From contig NZ_VFNC01000001.1 in the NCBI RefSeq assembly GCF_006715395.1, positions 2,356,001 through 2,420,000 on the forward strand: 64,000 nucleotides of DNA. Reading direction: 5' to 3'. The first letter of the stretch is position 1. Every line of letters begins with the position of its first letter. Both the position numbers and the translations under genes were made by a program. The notes below the pieces were generated by a model that saw only the letters and a list, made by a program, of their open reading frames with translations, was not told where the DNA came from and searched no databases. The DNA comes from Streptomyces sp. SLBN-31. Its GTDB lineage: Bacteria; Actinomycetota; Actinomycetes; Streptomycetales; Streptomycetaceae. Positions 6,930 to 17,186 of this stretch are shown here, piece after piece.

Positions 6930-8033
6930 ATGAGGCGATCGGTGATCACGCGACGGATGAGACGCACGTTTCGCACGGTGGCCGCGGGGGCGGTGTGCTC
7001 GGCGGCGCTGGCCGCCCTGGCCGCCGTACCGGCCCAGGCGGGGGAGCGGGGGCGGCCGGCGCCGCACTGGGAGCTGAAGGACACCGCAACGCCCGGGGTG
7101 CGCTTCCGCGGTCTGGCGGCCGTCGGCCGGGACACCGCGTGGGTGGCGGGCACCCAGGGCACCGTGCTGCGGACCACGGACGGCGGGGCGAGCTGGCGGA
7201 ACGTCTCGCCGCCCGGCGCGTCGGAGCTGCAGTTCCGGGACGTCGAGGCCTTCGACGCGCGCCGGGCCGTGGTCCTGGCGATCGGGGAGGGCGAGGCGTC
7301 CCGCGTGTACCGCACCGACGACGGCGGAGCGACCTGGACGGAGTCCTTCCGCAACACCGACGCGAAGGCCTTCTACGACTGCATGACCTTCTTCGACCAC
7401 CGCCACGGCCTCGCCATGAGCGACCCGGTGGACGGCAGGTTCCGCATCCTGTCGACCGGCGACGGAGGCCGCTCCTGGCAGGTGCTGCCGAGCGCGGGCA
7501 TGCCGGCCGCCCTGGACGGCGAGGCGGGCTTCGCAGCGAGCGGGCAGTGCCTGGTCGCCTCGGGCCCGTCCGACGTCTGGCTGGCCACCGGAGGCGGCGC
7601 ACGCGCGCGCGTGCTGCACTCCGCGGACCGCGGGCTGACCTGGACGGCCGCCGACACGCCGATCCCGGCGGGCGACCCGGCCAAGGGCGTCTTCGCCCTC
7701 GCCTTCCGCGACCGCGCCCACGGCCTCGCCGTCGGCGGCGACTACCGCGCCGACCAGGCCTCCCCGCGGGCCGCCGCGGTCACCGGCGACGGCGGCCGCA
7801 CCTGGCGGCCTGCCGCGACGCCTCCGCCCGCCTACCGCTCCGGTGCCGCCTGGCTGCCGCACAGCCGCACCGCCGCCCTCGCGGTGGGCCCCACCGGCAC
7901 CGACCTCACCACGGACGGCGGCCGCACCTGGCGGACGGTCGACACGGGCTCGTACGACACCGTGGACTGCGCCGCGGACCTCGGCTGCTGGGCGGCGGGG
8001 GAGCAGGGGCGGGTGGCTCGCCTGGAACGGTGA
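6930..8033 (+). CDS. Secreted YCF48/BNR-repeat beta-propeller protein
   Basis: A 367-residue protein with a signal peptide (basic MRRSVITRRMRRTFR, then an Ala/Val core ending VPAQA-GE) and repeated photosystem II stability/BNR blades marked TTDGGASW, TDDGGATW, TGDGGRSW, SADRGLTW, TGDGGRTW and TTDGGRTW. It was probably called an oxidoreductase elsewhere, but no catalytic motif is visible; the propeller suggests binding in the cell wall. There is a choice of ATG at 6930 or 6957. I prefer 6930, which gives a fuller n-region. TAGCTT at 6915-6920 is spaced for a nearly leaderless transcript. Confidence 0.83.
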   Translation: MRRSVITRRMRRTFRTVAAGAVCSAALAALAAVPAQAGERGRPAPHWELKDTATPGVRFRGLAAVGRDTAWVAGTQGTVLRTTDGGASWRNVSPPGASELQFRDVEAFDARRAVVLAIGEGEASRVYRTDDGGATWTESFRNTDAKAFYDCMTFFDHRHGLAMSDPVDGRFRILSTGDGGRSWQVLPSAGMPAALDGEAGFAASGQCLVASGPSDVWLATGGGARARVLHSADRGLTWTAADTPIPAGDPAKGVFALAFRDRAHGLAVGGDYRADQASPRAAAVTGDGGRTWRPAATPPPAYRSGAAWLPHSRTAALAVGPTGTDLTTDGGRTWRTVDTGSYDTVDCAADLGCWAAGEQGRVARLER

Positions 8034-8105
8034 CGCATGGGGCCGGAATGCGGGTACCCGGTCGCCGACGGCGCCGGCCGTCGACCGCGGAAGGAGTGAG
8101 TGACC

Positions 8106-8444
8106 ATGCCCGCAGGTTCCAGCTCGAAGCGGGAGCGCCAGTACGAGCACATCAAGAAGAGCGCGCAGGACCGGGGAGAGAGCACCGGACGCGCCGAGGA
8201 GATCGCGGCGCGGACGGTCAACAAGGAACGCGCGCGGTCCGGCGAGTCGAAGACGGCGAGCCGCAGCTCGAAGCAGGACATGTCGTCCAGCAAGCGCGGC
8301 GGCCAGCGGTCGGGCAACCGGACCGGCTCCCAGGGGCCGACCCGCGATCAGCTGTACAACGAGGCCAAGCAGCGCGGCATCGAGGGCCGTTCGAACATGA
8401 ACAAGGACCAGCTGCAGCGCGCGCTGAACTCGAAGAAGAGCTGA
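8106..8444 (+). CDS. Small basic protein with Rho-N/SAP-like C-terminus
   Basis: A 112-residue, highly charged Lys/Arg/Ser-rich protein without membrane segments. The middle is low-complexity (repeated SSK/SKR). The end (TRDQLYNEAKQRGIEGRSNMNKDQLQRAL in outline) fits the helix-extended-helix Rho termination factor N-terminal/SAP fold, which binds nucleic acid. AAGGAG at 8091-8096 sits 9 nt before the ATG at 8106; an in-frame GTG at 8100 is too close to it. Plasmid-stabilisation-type annotations are common for this family, but no function is established. Confidence 0.75.
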   Translation: MPAGSSSKRERQYEHIKKSAQDRGESTGRAEEIAARTVNKERARSGESKTASRSSKQDMSSSKRGGQRSGNRTGSQGPTRDQLYNEAKQRGIEGRSNMNKDQLQRALNSKKS

Positions 8445-8493
8445 CCCGCCCGGTCCGGGCCGCCTCGCCGGGACCCGTACGCTCGTCCCCATC

Positions 8494-9646
8494 ATGACGA
8501 CCGTACGCATCCCCGCGGGCTGGCCCGCGACCGAGGAAGAGGCCCGGGCCGCGCAGGACGAACTGCGGGCCCGGGTGGTGCTGGGCGAGCCCGGCCCGCC
8601 ACCCGGCGGCGGGCACGTGACGGGCGTCGACGTGGCCTACGACGACGAGCGGGACGTCGTCGCGGCCGCGGCGGTCGTCCTGGACGCCGCGACACTGCGG
8701 GTCGTGGCGGAGGCCACCGCGATCGGCCGGATCTCGTTCCCGTACGTCCCCGGACTGCTCGCCTTCCGGGAGCTCCCCACCGTCCTCGCCGCCCTCGACG
8801 CCCTGCCGTGCCCGCCTGGCCTGGTCGTCTGCGACGGCTACGGCCTCGCCCACCCCCGGCGCTTCGGCCTCGCCAGTCACCTGGGCGTCCTGACGGACCT
8901 TCCGACGATCGGCGTCGCGAAGAACCCCTTCACGTTCCACCACGAAGACCCGGCGGCCCCGCGCGGCAGCACCTCCCCTCCTCGCGGACACCGCGACGGG
9001 CACCGAGGAGGTCGGCCGCGCCCTGCGGACCCGCGAATCCGTCAAACCGGTGTTCGTCTCGGTCGGCCACCGCACGAACCTGGACAACGCCTGCGCCCAC
9101 GTCCTTTCCCTGACCCCGTCCTACCGCCTCCCGGAGACGACCCGCAGAGCGGACGCCCTGTGCCGCAGGGCGTTGCGGGAGGCGGTCTCGCCGCGGAAGC
9201 CGGTCGCCGATCTCGCGGCGGCGGATCCCGCCCGCTCCTGGGGCCGGTCCCTGTTCGAACGGCAGGCCGCCCCGGTGACCTGGGCGGGGCGGGTACTGGA
9301 CGCGGCGGCCGTCGGTCCGGACCGGACACCGGAGATCGCCGCCGCCCTGGAGCTCGCGCGCGACTTCGAGCAGTGGCACCGGGGACGCGAGCTCTTCGCC
9401 CTGGTCCGCGGGAGCGGAGCGGCCGACCAAGCGGGGCTCACGGAGGAACGGCGCATTGTGCTGCGCCTCGCCGAACTCGTGTGCAAGGTCGCCCACAACA
9501 CGGCGGGACCGCCGCCGTACTTCGACCACCACGCCGGCTGGCAGATCGGCCCGCTCGCCCGGCGTCTCGCCGTGCTCACCCGGGACCCGGCCCTCCGGGA
9601 CAGGATCGAGGACGCCCTGGGAGAGCGGCCGCCGGCCGGCGCCTGA
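8494..9646 (+). pseudogene. nfi: Endonuclease V, frameshifted, fused to an unknown C-terminal domain
   Basis: Residues from the ATG at 8494 match endonuclease V, the deoxyinosine 3' endonuclease: VTGVDVAYDD with the first metal-ligand Asp, SFPYVPGLLAFRE, VCDGYGLAHPRRFGLASHLG and GVAKNPF with the conserved Lys. Near 8955-8970 homology leaves this frame and continues one base over (VGRALRTRE, then PVFVSVGHRTNLDNA and YRLPETTRRADALCRRAL), which is the rest of the enzyme. Past about 8970 the first frame is R/G/P-rich noise. The shifted frame then runs about 150 residues beyond the normal EndoV end (SWGRSLFERQ, EQWHRGRELF, KVAHNTAGPP) to a stop at 9646. This may be a true mutation or a sequencing error. 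Confidence 0.7.
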
Positions 9647-9677
9647 GGGGCGGGGCCGACGGCCGCAGTGGGGCGTC

Positions 9678-9703
9678 TGAGTACCCGTACTGAGTACCTG
9701 TAC
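9678..9703 (+). repeat. Tandem 13-bp repeat upstream of a small membrane protein
   Basis: TGAGTACCCGTAC (9678-9690) is followed directly by TGAGTACCTGTAC (9691-9703), 40 bp before the next start codon. The unit contains AGTACCCGTACT, a near-palindrome. It could be a regulator-binding site or an unusual promoter; no function is known to me. Confidence 0.5.
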
Positions 9704-9742
9704 GGATGTGGGCGGGCCCGCCCGGGCGGCAGGCTGGCCCGC

Positions 9743-9895
9743 ATGACGACGCACCGCGCCCGCGCTCCCAAGCCCCTCGCCGACCCCAACCGTCCCGTCG
9801 AGCGTGCCGTGACGGCCGCCCTGGTGCTCGCCGTGCTGGCCGGGCTCGGCTGGATCGGCGGAATGATCTACACCCTGGCGGGCTGGTCGCTGTAG
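9743..9895 (+). CDS. Small single-span membrane protein
   Basis: A 50-residue protein: a basic, Pro-rich N-terminus (MTTHRARAPKPLADPNRPVE) followed by one hydrophobic segment (ALVLAVLAGLGWIGGMIYTLAGW) and a very short tail. The ATG at 9743 is chosen because the hydrophobic span then follows a typical short cytoplasmic N-terminus; AGG at 9731-9733 is a weak ribosome-binding site. Such proteins are common in Streptomyces; the function is unknown. It is convergent with the following gene, with 19 bp between stops. Confidence 0.65.
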   Translation: MTTHRARAPKPLADPNRPVERAVTAALVLAVLAGLGWIGGMIYTLAGWSL

Positions 9896-9914
9896 GGCCC
9901 GGTCGGGCCCCCGG

Positions 9915-11093
9915 TCACCGGCTCGCGGCCACCCGGAAGGTGATGCCCGCCCGGCGCAGGCGCTCGGTCAGGGCGTCGCCCATCGCGACCGCCGTGGTGA
10001 CCTGCCCGGACGTCGGCGGGAGGTCGTCGAAGGCCAGGGACAGGGCCGACTCGGCGAACATCTTGGCCGTCTCGTCGTAGCCGGGATCGCCGCCCGAGAC
10101 CTCGGTGAAGACCCGCCGGCCGCCGCCTTCGCCGACGAAGCGGACGGAGAACCAGCTCTTGGCGCGCTTCTCGGGGCCCGGCCCGTCGCCGGGCTTGAGC
10201 CGGTCCGACAACCAGCGCCGCGCGGGCGGCAGTTGAGCCGCCGCGACCAGCGCGCCCATGGCCGCCGCCCCGCCCACCGCGACGGGCAGGTGCCGCACGG
10301 CCGCGTAGTGCCGGTAGCGGAAGTCCGGGCCGTAGCGCTCCAGGGCCTTCGCGGACCGGTGCACGATCTGCGGGTCGATGGTCGGCAGCGGCAGCGCCCA
10401 GGCGCCGACCTCCTTGGCGAACCGCGGCGCACCGGTCGGTGCGGCGGCGCGCCTGCCCACCAGGCGCGGCTCGTGGCGGCGCCGGTCCCGCTCGGCGGCC
10501 AGCATCGGCCGCAGCCGGGAGAACTGGTTGAGCGCCGAGGCGAACGTACCGCCCGAGAAGGTGGCGTCGGCGGTGACGAACCCGTCCACCTTCAGCGGGA
10601 CGCCCTCCGGCAGCTGCCGCACCGTGAAGTACGCGCCCAGGTCGTGCGGCACCGAGTCGAACCCGCACGCGTGCACCAGCCGCGCACCCGTCTCACGCGC
10701 GCGTGCGTCGTGCCGCACATAGGTCAGGTCCACGAACTCCGGCTCGCCGGTGAGGTCGAGGTAGTCGGCCCCCGTGTCGGCGCAGGCGGCGACGAGGTCC
10801 TCGCCGTAGGTCACGTACGGACCCACGGTCGTGGCCACCACGCGCGCGTGCTCGGCGAGTTCGCGCAGCGAGGCGGGGTCGGTCACGTCGGCCGTCAGCA
10901 CCCCAATCTTCTCACCGCCCGGCAGCCGCTCGCGCAGCTCCTGGAGCTTGCGCTCGCTGCGGCCGGCGATCGCCCAGCGCAGCCCCTCGGGGGCGTGCGC
11001 GGCGAGGTACTGCGCGGTGAGCGTCCCGACGAAACCCGTGGCTCCGAAAAGCACGATGTCGTACGGACGGTCCGTCCTGTTCAGCCTGCTCAT
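9915..11093 (-). CDS. Saccharopine dehydrogenase-like NAD(P)-binding reductase (trans-acting enoyl reductase type)
   Basis: A 392-residue protein with an N-terminal Rossmann fold (IVLFGATGFVGTLTAQYL, residues 13-30) and the conserved YVTYGEDLVAACADTGADYLDLTGE and HACGFDSVPHDLGAY segments. These mark the family of mycobacterial trans-acting enoyl reductase and eukaryotic SCCPDH. It probably reduces a lipid-linked or CoA-linked substrate. The ATG at 11093 has AGAGG about 6 nt upstream; the extension to 11186 lacks support. It is divergent from the beta-oxidation operon, and the shared intergenic region carries a palindromic operator candidate. Confidence 0.85.
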   Translation of the reverse strand: MSRLNRTDRPYDIVLFGATGFVGTLTAQYLAAHAPEGLRWAIAGRSERKLQELRERLPGGEKIGVLTADVTDPASLRELAEHARVVATTVGPYVTYGEDLVAACADTGADYLDLTGEPEFVDLTYVRHDARARETGARLVHACGFDSVPHDLGAYFTVRQLPEGVPLKVDGFVTADATFSGGTFASALNQFSRLRPMLAAERDRRRHEPRLVGRRAAAPTGAPRFAKEVGAWALPLPTIDPQIVHRSAKALERYGPDFRYRHYAAVRHLPVAVGGAAAMGALVAAAQLPPARRWLSDRLKPGDGPGPEKRAKSWFSVRFVGEGGGRRVFTEVSGGDPGYDETAKMFAESALSLAFDDLPPTSGQVTTAVAMGDALTERLRRAGITFRVAASR

Positions 11094-11194
11094 GACACCT
11101 CTCGTCCGCTGCGCGCGCCGTTGTCGGTGGCCGAGGCTAGCTTGAGGTGTGCCGGGCCCCGGCGCCGGGTGGCGCGCGCTCACCATAATTGGCT

Positions 11195-11244
11195 AAGCGC
11201 TTGCTCGTCCGGGTCTTGTGCTCTTCAGGACAGGTTCATAGCAT
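11195..11244 (+). promoter_or_regulatory. Promoter and palindromic box of the beta-oxidation operon
   Basis: A -35 TTGTGC (11216-11221) and a -10 TAGCAT (11239-11244) are separated by 17 nt. Just upstream is CTAAGCGCTTGCT, containing the palindrome AAGCGCTT (11195-11202). AAGCGCTT boxes are common near actinobacterial fatty-acid catabolism genes bound by TetR-family regulators (family knowledge). The regulator here is unknown. Confidence 0.5.
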
Positions 11245-11296
11245 CACTGGTGTTACATCAGTTGTGTCATACCCGTGTGATCAGTCTGGGGGCCGG

Positions 11297-12427
11297 ATGG
11301 CGACGACGCCAGGGCAGGGGCCGCTCACCGGCGTGCGCGTGGTCGAGCTGGCCGGGATCGGGCCCGGCCCGTTCGCCGCCATGCTGCTGGCCGACCTGGG
11401 CGCCGACGTCGTCCGCGTGGACCGCCCCGGCGGGGCCGGTCTCGCGATCGACCCCGCCTACGACGTGACCAACCGCAACAAGCGCTCGGTCGTCGTCGAC
11501 CTCAAGGCTCCGAACGGCTCCGCGCGCGTTCTGGACCTGGCCGCCCGCGCCGACATCCTGATCGAGGGCTACCGCCCCGGCGTCGCCGAGCGCCTCGGCG
11601 TCGGCCCCGAGGACTGCCACGCCCGCAACCCCGCGCTCGTCTACGGCCGCATGACCGGCTGGGGCCAGGAGGGCCCCCTCGCCCAGCGCGCCGGCCACGA
11701 CATCGCCTACATCGCGCTCACCGGCACGCTCGGCATGATCGGCGAACCCGACCGGCCGCCGGCCGTCCCCGCCAACCTCCTCGGCGACTACGCGGGCGGC
11801 TCCCTCTACCTCGTCGTCGGCGTCCTCGCCGCGCTCCACCACGCGCGCGCGACCGGCACCGGCCAGGTCGTCGACGCCGCCATCGTCGACGGCACCGCCC
11901 ACCTCTCCGCGATGATCCACGGCATGCTCGCCGCCGGCGGCTGGCAGGACCGGCGCGGCGCCAACCTCCTGGACGGCGGCTGCCCGTACTACGGCACCTA
12001 CGCCACGGCCGACGGCCGGTACATGGCGGTCGGTCCCCTGGAGCCGCAGTTCTACGACGAGTTCGTCCGCCTCCTCGACCTGCCCGAGCACGCCGGCACC
12101 CGCAAGGACTGGACCCGATGGGGCGAGCTGCGCGAGGCGGTCGCGGCCCGCTTCGCCTCCCGTACCAGGGACGAGTGGACGGCCCTCTTCGAGGGCTCCG
12201 ACGCGTGCGTGGCCCCCGTCCTCTCCCTGGCCGAGGCCCCCCGACACCCGCACCTCGCCGCCCGCGGCACCTTCACCGACCACGGCGGCATCACCCAGCC
12301 CGCCCCCGCACCCCGTTTCTCCGCGACCCCCACCACCGTGCGCACCGGCCCCGCCCGGCCGGGCGCCGACACCGCCGCCGTGGCACACGACTGGGACGCA
12401 CCCGACCTCCTGAAGGGCCTCGAATGA
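11297..12427 (+). CDS. Class III CoA-transferase family, alpha-methylacyl-CoA racemase type
   Basis: A 376-residue protein of the CaiB/BaiF family. The N-terminus ([26 protein letters not shown] in outline) and the spacing of [19 protein letters not shown] and [10 protein letters not shown] place it with alpha-methylacyl-CoA racemases, where that His and Asp form the catalytic pair. It would epimerise 2-methylacyl-CoAs so that (S)-specific dehydrogenases can act. The ATG at 11297 follows GGGGG; the longer frame from 11189 runs through the promoter. It is the first gene of a four-gene fatty-acid degradation operon, and its stop overlaps the next ATG. Confidence 0.88.
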   Translation: MATTPGQGPLTGVRVVELAGIGPGPFAAMLLADLGADVVRVDRPGGAGLAIDPAYDVTNRNKRSVVVDLKAPNGSARVLDLAARADILIEGYRPGVAERLGVGPEDCHARNPALVYGRMTGWGQEGPLAQRAGHDIAYIALTGTLGMIGEPDRPPAVPANLLGDYAGGSLYLVVGVLAALHHARATGTGQVVDAAIVDGTAHLSAMIHGMLAAGGWQDRRGANLLDGGCPYYGTYATADGRYMAVGPLEPQFYDEFVRLLDLPEHAGTRKDWTRWGELREAVAARFASRTRDEWTALFEGSDACVAPVLSLAEAPRHPHLAARGTFTDHGGITQPAPAPRFSATPTTVRTGPARPGADTAAVAHDWDAPDLLKGLE

Positions 12428-13566
12428 AGCGGCAGATCTTCGCCCCCGAGCACGACGCGTTCCGGGAGACCGTGCGCGCCTTCCTGGCCAGGGAGGTGCT
12501 GCCGTACTACGAGCAGTGGGAGAAGGACGGCATCGTCTCCCGCGACGCCTGGCGCGCGGCCGGCAAGCAGGGCCTGCTCGGACTCGCCGTGCCCGAGGAG
12601 TACGGCGGCGGAGGCACCGACGACTTCCGCTACAGCGCGGTACTGGCGGAGGAGTTCACCCGCGCGGGCGCGCCCGGCCTCGCGCTCGGCCTGCACAACG
12701 ACATCATCGGCCCCTACCTCACCTCGCTGGCCACCGAGGAGCAGAAGCGCCGCTGGCTGCCCGGCTTCTGCGACGGCTCGATCATCACCGCCATCGCCAT
12801 GACCGAACCCGGCGCGGGCTCCGACCTGCAGGGCATCAGGACCCACGCCGAGGACCGCGGCGATCACTGGGTGCTCAACGGCTCCAAGACGTTCATCTCC
12901 AACGGCATCCTCGCCGACCTGGTGATCGTGGTCGCCCGGACGACCCCCGAGGGCGGTGCGCACGGGCTGTCGCTGCTCGTCGTCGAACGGGGCACGGAGG
13001 GCTTCGAACGCGGCCGCAACCTCGACAAGATCGGCCAGAAGGCGCAGGACACGGCCGAGCTGTTCTTCCACGACGTGCGCGTGCCGAAGGAGAACCTCCT
13101 CGGCGAGCTCAACGGCGCGTTCGTCCACCTGATGACCAACCTCGCGCAGGAGCGCCTGAGCATCGCCGTCTCCGCGATCGCCGCGGCGGAGCATCTGCTG
13201 GAGATCACCACCGAGTACGTCAGGGAGCGCGAGGCCTTCGGCCGGCCGCTCGCCACCAAGCAGCACATCCGGTTCGAGGTGGCCGAGATGGCGACCGAGT
13301 GCGCGGTCACCCGCACCTTCCTCGACCGCTGCACAGAGGAGCACGCGAACGGCACGCTCGACGCGGTGCACGCTTCGATGGCCAAGTGGTGGGCGACCGA
13401 GCTGCAGAAGAGGGTCACCGACCGCTGTCTGCAACTGCACGGGGGATACGGCTACATGAGCGAATATCCCGTGGCCAGAGCCTTCGTCGACGGCCGTATC
13501 CAGACCATCTACGGCGGTACGACCGAGATCATGAAGGAGATCATCGGCCGTTCCCTGCTCGGTTGA
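12424..13566 (+). CDS. Acyl-CoA dehydrogenase
   Basis: A 380-residue FAD enzyme catalysing alpha,beta-dehydrogenation of acyl-CoA. Signature segments are [14 protein letters not shown] (FAD/substrate binding), [23 protein letters not shown] and the C-terminal [41 protein letters not shown] region. The catalytic Glu is expected in the IYGGTTE loop or the equivalent helix. The ATG at 12424 overlaps the preceding TGA (ATGA), implying coupled translation. Chain-length preference cannot be read off. Confidence 0.92.
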   Translation: MKRQIFAPEHDAFRETVRAFLAREVLPYYEQWEKDGIVSRDAWRAAGKQGLLGLAVPEEYGGGGTDDFRYSAVLAEEFTRAGAPGLALGLHNDIIGPYLTSLATEEQKRRWLPGFCDGSIITAIAMTEPGAGSDLQGIRTHAEDRGDHWVLNGSKTFISNGILADLVIVVARTTPEGGAHGLSLLVVERGTEGFERGRNLDKIGQKAQDTAELFFHDVRVPKENLLGELNGAFVHLMTNLAQERLSIAVSAIAAAEHLLEITTEYVREREAFGRPLATKQHIRFEVAEMATECAVTRTFLDRCTEEHANGTLDAVHASMAKWWATELQKRVTDRCLQLHGGYGYMSEYPVARAFVDGRIQTIYGGTTEIMKEIIGRSLLG

Positions 13567-13610
13567 AGCTCTCCCGCCCGGCCCGACCCTCACCCTCGAA
13601 AGGCTTCCCA

Positions 13611-14825
13611 GTGAGCACCGAAGCGTACGTGTACGACGCGATCCGCACCCCGCGCGGCCGCGGCAAGGCGAACGGCGCCCTGCACGGCACCAAGCCCGTC
13701 GACCTGGTCGTGGGCCTCATCCACGAGCTCCGCGGCCGCTTCCCGGACCTCGACCCGGCCGCGATCGACGACATCGTGCTCGGCGTCGTCGGACCCGTGG
13801 GCGACCAGGGCTCCGACATCGCCCGCATCGCCGCGATCGCCGCCGGTCTTCCGGACACGGTCGCCGGCGTGCAGGAGAACCGCTTCTGTGCCTCGGGCCT
13901 GGAAGCCGTCAACATGGCCGCCGCCAAGGTGCGTTCCGGCTTCGAGGACCTCGTCCTCGCGGGCGGCGTCGAGTCCATGTCCCGGGTGCCGATGGCCTCC
14001 GACGGCGGCGCCTGGTTCAACGACCCGATGACCAACCTCGCCACCAACTTCGTCCCGCAGGGCATCGGCGCCGACCTGATCGCCACCATCGAGGGCTTCT
14101 CCCGCCGGGACGTCGACGAGTACGCCGCCCTGTCGCAGGAGCGCGCGGCCACCGCCTGGAAGGAGGGCCGCTTCGACCGGTCCGTCGTGCCGGTGAAGGA
14201 CCGCAGCGGCCTGACGGTCCTCGACCACGACGAGCACCTGCGCCCGGGAACCACCGCCGACTCGCTGGCCAAGCTGAAGCCGTCCTTCGCGGACATCGGC
14301 GACCTGGGCGGCTTCGACGCCGTCGCCCTGCAGAAGTACCACTGGGTCGAGAAGATCGACCACGTCCACCACGCCGGCAACTCCTCCGGCATCGTCGACG
14401 GCTCCGCGCTGGTCGCGATCGGCTCGAAGGAGATCGGTGAGCGCTACGGCCTCACGCCCCGCGCGCGGATCGTCTCCGCCGCCGTCTCGGGCTCCGAGCC
14501 CACCATCATGCTGACCGGCCCCGCCCCCGCCACCCGCAAGGCGCTCGCCAAGGCCGGGCTGACCATCGACGACATCGACCTCGTCGAGATCAACGAGGCC
14601 TTCGCGGCGGTCGTCCTGCGCTTCGTGAAGGACATGGGCCTGTCCCTGGACAAGGTCAACGTCAACGGCGGCGCCATCGCGCTGGGTCACCCGCTCGGCG
14701 CGACCGGCGCGATGATCCTGGGCACGCTCGTCGACGAACTGGAGCGCCAGGACAAGCGGTACGGCCTCGCGACCCTGTGCGTCGGCGGCGGCATGGGCAT
14801 CGCCACCATCGTCGAACGCGTCTGA
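13611..14825 (+). CDS. Acetyl-CoA acyltransferase (thiolase)
   Basis: A 404-residue thiolase for the last step of beta-oxidation. The nucleophilic Cys is in [15 protein letters not shown] (around residue 91); the C-terminal catalytic motifs are [17 protein letters not shown] and a second Cys in [16 protein letters not shown] gives the third conserved box. The GTG at 13611 has AAAGG 8 nt upstream. It lies 44 bp after the dehydrogenase gene and 41 bp before the multienzyme gene in one operon, an FadA partner of the downstream FadB-type protein. Confidence 0.93.
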   Translation: MSTEAYVYDAIRTPRGRGKANGALHGTKPVDLVVGLIHELRGRFPDLDPAAIDDIVLGVVGPVGDQGSDIARIAAIAAGLPDTVAGVQENRFCASGLEAVNMAAAKVRSGFEDLVLAGGVESMSRVPMASDGGAWFNDPMTNLATNFVPQGIGADLIATIEGFSRRDVDEYAALSQERAATAWKEGRFDRSVVPVKDRSGLTVLDHDEHLRPGTTADSLAKLKPSFADIGDLGGFDAVALQKYHWVEKIDHVHHAGNSSGIVDGSALVAIGSKEIGERYGLTPRARIVSAAVSGSEPTIMLTGPAPATRKALAKAGLTIDDIDLVEINEAFAAVVLRFVKDMGLSLDKVNVNGGAIALGHPLGATGAMILGTLVDELERQDKRYGLATLCVGGGMGIATIVERV

Positions 14826-14866
14826 ACACCCCAGCGGCCACAACAGACTTCAACGGAGACCCCCTC

Positions 14867-17041
14867 ATGACCGAGAGCACCACCATCCGCTGGGAACAGG
14901 ACCGCACCGGCGTCGTCACCCTCGTGATCGACGACCCGAACCAGTCCGCGAACACCATGAACCAGGCGTTCCGCGACTCCCTGGCCGTGATCACCGACCG
15001 CCTGGAGGCCGAGAAGGACTCCATCCGCGGCGTCATCGTCACCTCCGCCAAGAAGACCTTCTTCGCCGGCGGCGACCTGCGCGACCTCATCCGGGTCACC
15101 CCCGAGACCGCGCAGGACCTCTTCGACGGCGGCATGGCGATCAAGCGCAACCTGCGCCGCATAGAGACCCTCGGCAAGCCGGTCGTCGCCGCGATCAACG
15201 GCGCCGCGCTCGGCGGCGGTTACGAGATCGCGCTCGCCTGCCACCACCGCGTCGCCCTCGACGCCCCCGGCTCCAAGATCGGCTGCCCCGAGGTCACCCT
15301 GGGCCTGCTGCCCGGAGGCGGCGGCGTGGTCCGCACCGTCCGCCTGCTGGGCATCGCCGACGCCCTGCTGAAGGTCCTGCTCCAGGGCACCCAGTACAAC
15401 CCGCAGCGGGCCCTGGCCAACGGCCTGGTCGACGACGTGGCCGCCACCCAGGACGAACTGCTCGCCAAGGCGCGCGCGTTCATCGACGCCAACCCCGCCT
15501 CGCAGCAGCCCTGGGACCGGCCCGGCTACCGCATCCCGGGCGGCACCCCCGCCAACCCCAAGTTCGCGGCCAACCTGCCCGCCTTCCCCGCCAGCCTGCG
15601 CAAGCAGACGAACGGCGCCCCCTACCCGGCCCCGCGCAACATCCTCGCCGCGGCCGTCGAGGGCTCCCAGGTCGACTTCGAGACCGCCCAGGTCATCGAG
15701 GCCCGGTACTTCGTGGAACTGGCCGCCGGCCAGACCTCCAAGAACATGATCCAGGCCTTCTTCTTCGACCTCCAGGCCGTCAACTCCGGCGCCAACCGCC
15801 CCAAGGGCATCGAGCCCCGCAAGGTCCGCAAGGTCGCCGTCCTCGGCGCCGGGATGATGGGCGCGGGCATCGCCTACTCCTGTGCCCGCGCCGGCATCGA
15901 CGTCGTCCTCAAGGACGTCTCCCTGGAGGCGGCCGTCAAGGGCAAGGGCTACTCCGAGAAGCTGTGCGCCAAGGCCGTCTCCCGGGGCCGCACCACCCAG
16001 GAGAAGGCCGACGCGCTGCTCGCCCGCATCACGCCGGCCGCCGACCCGCAGGAAGTGGCCGGCTGCGACGCGGTGATCGAGGCCGTGTTCGAGAACCCCG
16101 AGCTCAAGCACAAGGTCTTCCAGGAGATCCAGCACATCGTCGAGCCGGACGCGCTGCTGTGCTCCAACACCTCGACCCTGCCGATCACCCTGCTCGCCGA
16201 GGGTGTGGAGCGCCAGGCCGACTTCATCGGCCTGCACTTCTTCTCGCCGGTCGACAAGATGCCGCTCGTCGAGATCATCAAGGGCGAGCGGACCGGCGAG
16301 GAGGCCCTCGCGCGGGCCTTCGACCTGGTCCGGCAGATCAACAAGACCCCGATCGTCGTCAACGACTCGCGCGGCTTCTTCACCTCCCGGGTGATCGGCC
16401 ACTTCATCAACGAGGGCGTCGCCATGGTCGGCGAGGGCGTCGAGCCCGCCTCCGTCGAACAGGCGGCCGCCCAGGCGGGTTATCCGGCCAAGGTGCTCTC
16501 CCTGATGGACGAGCTCACCCTCACCCTGCCGCGCAAGATCCGCAACGAGTCCCGGCGGGCCGTCGAGGAGGCCGGCGGCACCTGGGCGACGCACCCCGCG
16601 GAGGCCGTCATCGACCGCATGGTCGACGAGTTCGACCGCCCCGGCCGCAGCGGGGGAGCGGGCTTCTACGACTACGACGAGGCCGGCAAGCGGGCCGGTC
16701 TGTGGCCGGGACTGCGCGAGCACTTCACCAAGCCGGGCCACGAGATCCCGTTCGAGGACATGCAGGAGCGCATGCTCTTCTCCGAGGCCCTCGACACCGT
16801 CCGCCTGATGGAGGAGGGCGTCCTGACCTCGGTCGCCGACGCCAACATCGGGTCGATCTTCGGCATCGGCTTCCCCGGCTGGACGGGCGGAGTGCTGCAG
16901 TACATCAACGGCTACGAGGGCGGGCTGCCCGGATTCGTGGCACGCGCCCGTGAGCTGGCCGAGCGCTACGGCGAGCGGTTCGAGCCGCCCGCGCTGCTGG
17001 TGCGAAAGGCCGAGCAGGGCGAGCGGTTCGCGGACGCGTAG
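14867..17041 (+). CDS. FadB-type enoyl-CoA hydratase/3-hydroxyacyl-CoA dehydrogenase multienzyme
   Basis: A 724-residue bifunctional enzyme. The N-terminal crotonase domain (about 1-290) has the oxyanion-hole segments [10 protein letters not shown] and [13 protein letters not shown]. It is followed by a Rossmann 3-hydroxyacyl-CoA dehydrogenase domain beginning [16 protein letters not shown] (about residue 325), with the catalytic [15 protein letters not shown]is and the [10 protein letters not shown] dimer region. It performs hydration and NAD-dependent oxidation in one chain and would work with the upstream thiolase. The ATG at 14867 has CGGAGA 8 nt upstream. A strong hairpin follows the stop codon. 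Confidence 0.94.
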   Translation: MTESTTIRWEQDRTGVVTLVIDDPNQSANTMNQAFRDSLAVITDRLEAEKDSIRGVIVTSAKKTFFAGGDLRDLIRVTPETAQDLFDGGMAIKRNLRRIETLGKPVVAAINGAALGGGYEIALACHHRVALDAPGSKIGCPEVTLGLLPGGGGVVRTVRLLGIADALLKVLLQGTQYNPQRALANGLVDDVAATQDELLAKARAFIDANPASQQPWDRPGYRIPGGTPANPKFAANLPAFPASLRKQTNGAPYPAPRNILAAAVEGSQVDFETAQVIEARYFVELAAGQTSKNMIQAFFFDLQAVNSGANRPKGIEPRKVRKVAVLGAGMMGAGIAYSCARAGIDVVLKDVSLEAAVKGKGYSEKLCAKAVSRGRTTQEKADALLARITPAADPQEVAGCDAVIEAVFENPELKHKVFQEIQHIVEPDALLCSNTSTLPITLLAEGVERQADFIGLHFFSPVDKMPLVEIIKGERTGEEALARAFDLVRQINKTPIVVNDSRGFFTSRVIGHFINEGVAMVGEGVEPASVEQAAAQAGYPAKVLSLMDELTLTLPRKIRNESRRAVEEAGGTWATHPAEAVIDRMVDEFDRPGRSGGAGFYDYDEAGKRAGLWPGLREHFTKPGHEIPFEDMQERMLFSEALDTVRLMEEGVLTSVADANIGSIFGIGFPGWTGGVLQYINGYEGGLPGFVARARELAERYGERFEPPALLVRKAEQGERFADA

Positions 17042-17053
17042 CGGACCAGGGCG

Positions 17054-17079
17054 GCGGCGCCGGTTCCGCCCGGCGCCGC
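17054..17079 (+). terminator. Terminator of the beta-oxidation operon
   Basis: Perfect 10-bp arms GCGGCGCCGG (17054-17063) and CCGGCGCCGC (17070-17079) with a 6-nt loop, followed by GTTTCTTT. It starts 13 nt after the stop codon, and the T-rich tail makes it unusually canonical for this genome. Confidence 0.8.
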
Positions 17080-17186
17080 TGCCCGGTTTCTTTCGGTCGG
17101 GGCCCGCACCCGCTTGCCCTCCGGCGCCGGGACACCGACGCTGACCCGCGAGCCGTCAGCACGGTCCCGTCCCCGGAGGAGCCCTC

